Positions 63,980 to 64,000 of a stretch of DNA of 64,000 nucleotides are shown piece after piece. The stretch lies in NCBI GenBank assembly GCA_905397405.1, contig CAJPVJ010000002.1, positions 62,001 through 126,000 on the forward strand, in the 5' to 3' direction. Position numbers and translations under genes: made by a program. This stretch comes from Oppiella nova. Its lineage: Eukaryota > Arthropoda > Arachnida > Sarcoptiformes > Oppiidae. How positions within the stretch are numbered: the first letter of the stretch is position 1; each line of letters opens with the position of its first letter. The notes under the pieces were generated by a model, which saw only the letters and a program-made list of their open reading frames with translations, did not search any database and was not told the DNA's origin.

Positions 63980-64000
63980 AACAATTATTTTTTTAACCTA

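Noticed and set aside
1-64000. Prophage or integrated element
   Set aside because: No integrase, phage structural gene, attachment site pair or tRNA was found; almost all genes are ordinary chromosomal functions.

Overview
The window is bacterial chromosome from the genus Acinetobacter (Gammaproteobacteria, Moraxellaceae). This rests on the AT-rich composition, the gene order (frr-uppS-cdsA-dxr-rseP-bamA-ompH-lpxD-fabZ-lpxA with lpxB elsewhere, ntrBC next to rimO, yrfG-hslR, aroQ-accB-accC), a UmuDAb-like operator in front of a umuC gene, and an intergenic repeat I associate with this genus. The species cannot be fixed from sequence alone. No rRNA, tRNA, CRISPR array, prophage or complete insertion sequence was found. 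The one RNA gene is 4.5S SRP RNA (ffs).

Layout: 0.2-5.4 kb holds a GNAT acetyltransferase, an M16C protease and outer-membrane phospholipase A, followed by a multi-hairpin repeat. 5.9-7.8 kb is an ABC exporter. 8.2-8.9 kb is a HigBA-type toxin-antitoxin pair with a palindromic operator. 9.0-13.3 kb is an iron locus (Fur box, TonB-dependent siderophore receptor, DUF3649, PepSY, DUF3325). 13.5-20.5 kb holds lpxB, three poorly known genes, a lipoprotein and ntrBC. 20.8-33.3 kb is the core envelope and translation block: rimO, pyrH, frr, then isoprenoid carrier, phospholipid, BAM and lipid A genes. 33.3-40.6 kb has cpoB, ffs, recX, an uncharacterised AMP-ligase/SDR pair, recA, hslR and yrfG. 40.9-46.3 kb has cysQ, a histidine phosphatase and a large M66 metalloprotease lipoprotein. 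46.4-49.1 kb has a phosphatase-like gene, aroG and a TauE/SafE exporter. 49.5-54.2 kb is a second iron-type locus, divergent around a Fur box: a DUF4198 protein on one side, and ApbE-DUF2271, a PepSY membrane protein and a membrane-anchored diflavin reductase on the other. 54.4-64.0 kb has an amidase, a MASE1-GGDEF cyclase, accC-accB-aroQ, an umuC without a partner, a Q/N-rich small protein and an AlkX-type DNA glycosylase.

How the genes work together: the central block supplies lipid carriers, phospholipid and lipid A precursors and the machinery that folds outer-membrane proteins. The two Fur-box loci probably work together in iron starvation: the first imports a ferric siderophore, and both encode PepSY-type membrane redox proteins that could reduce it. 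recA, recX, umuC and alkX are DNA-damage functions spread over the window. The least understood parts are the flavin/PepSY/diflavin-reductase locus, the SDR/AMP-ligase pair, the M66 lipoprotein and the Q/N-rich peptide. All domain calls come from reading motifs and recalling families; no search was run.
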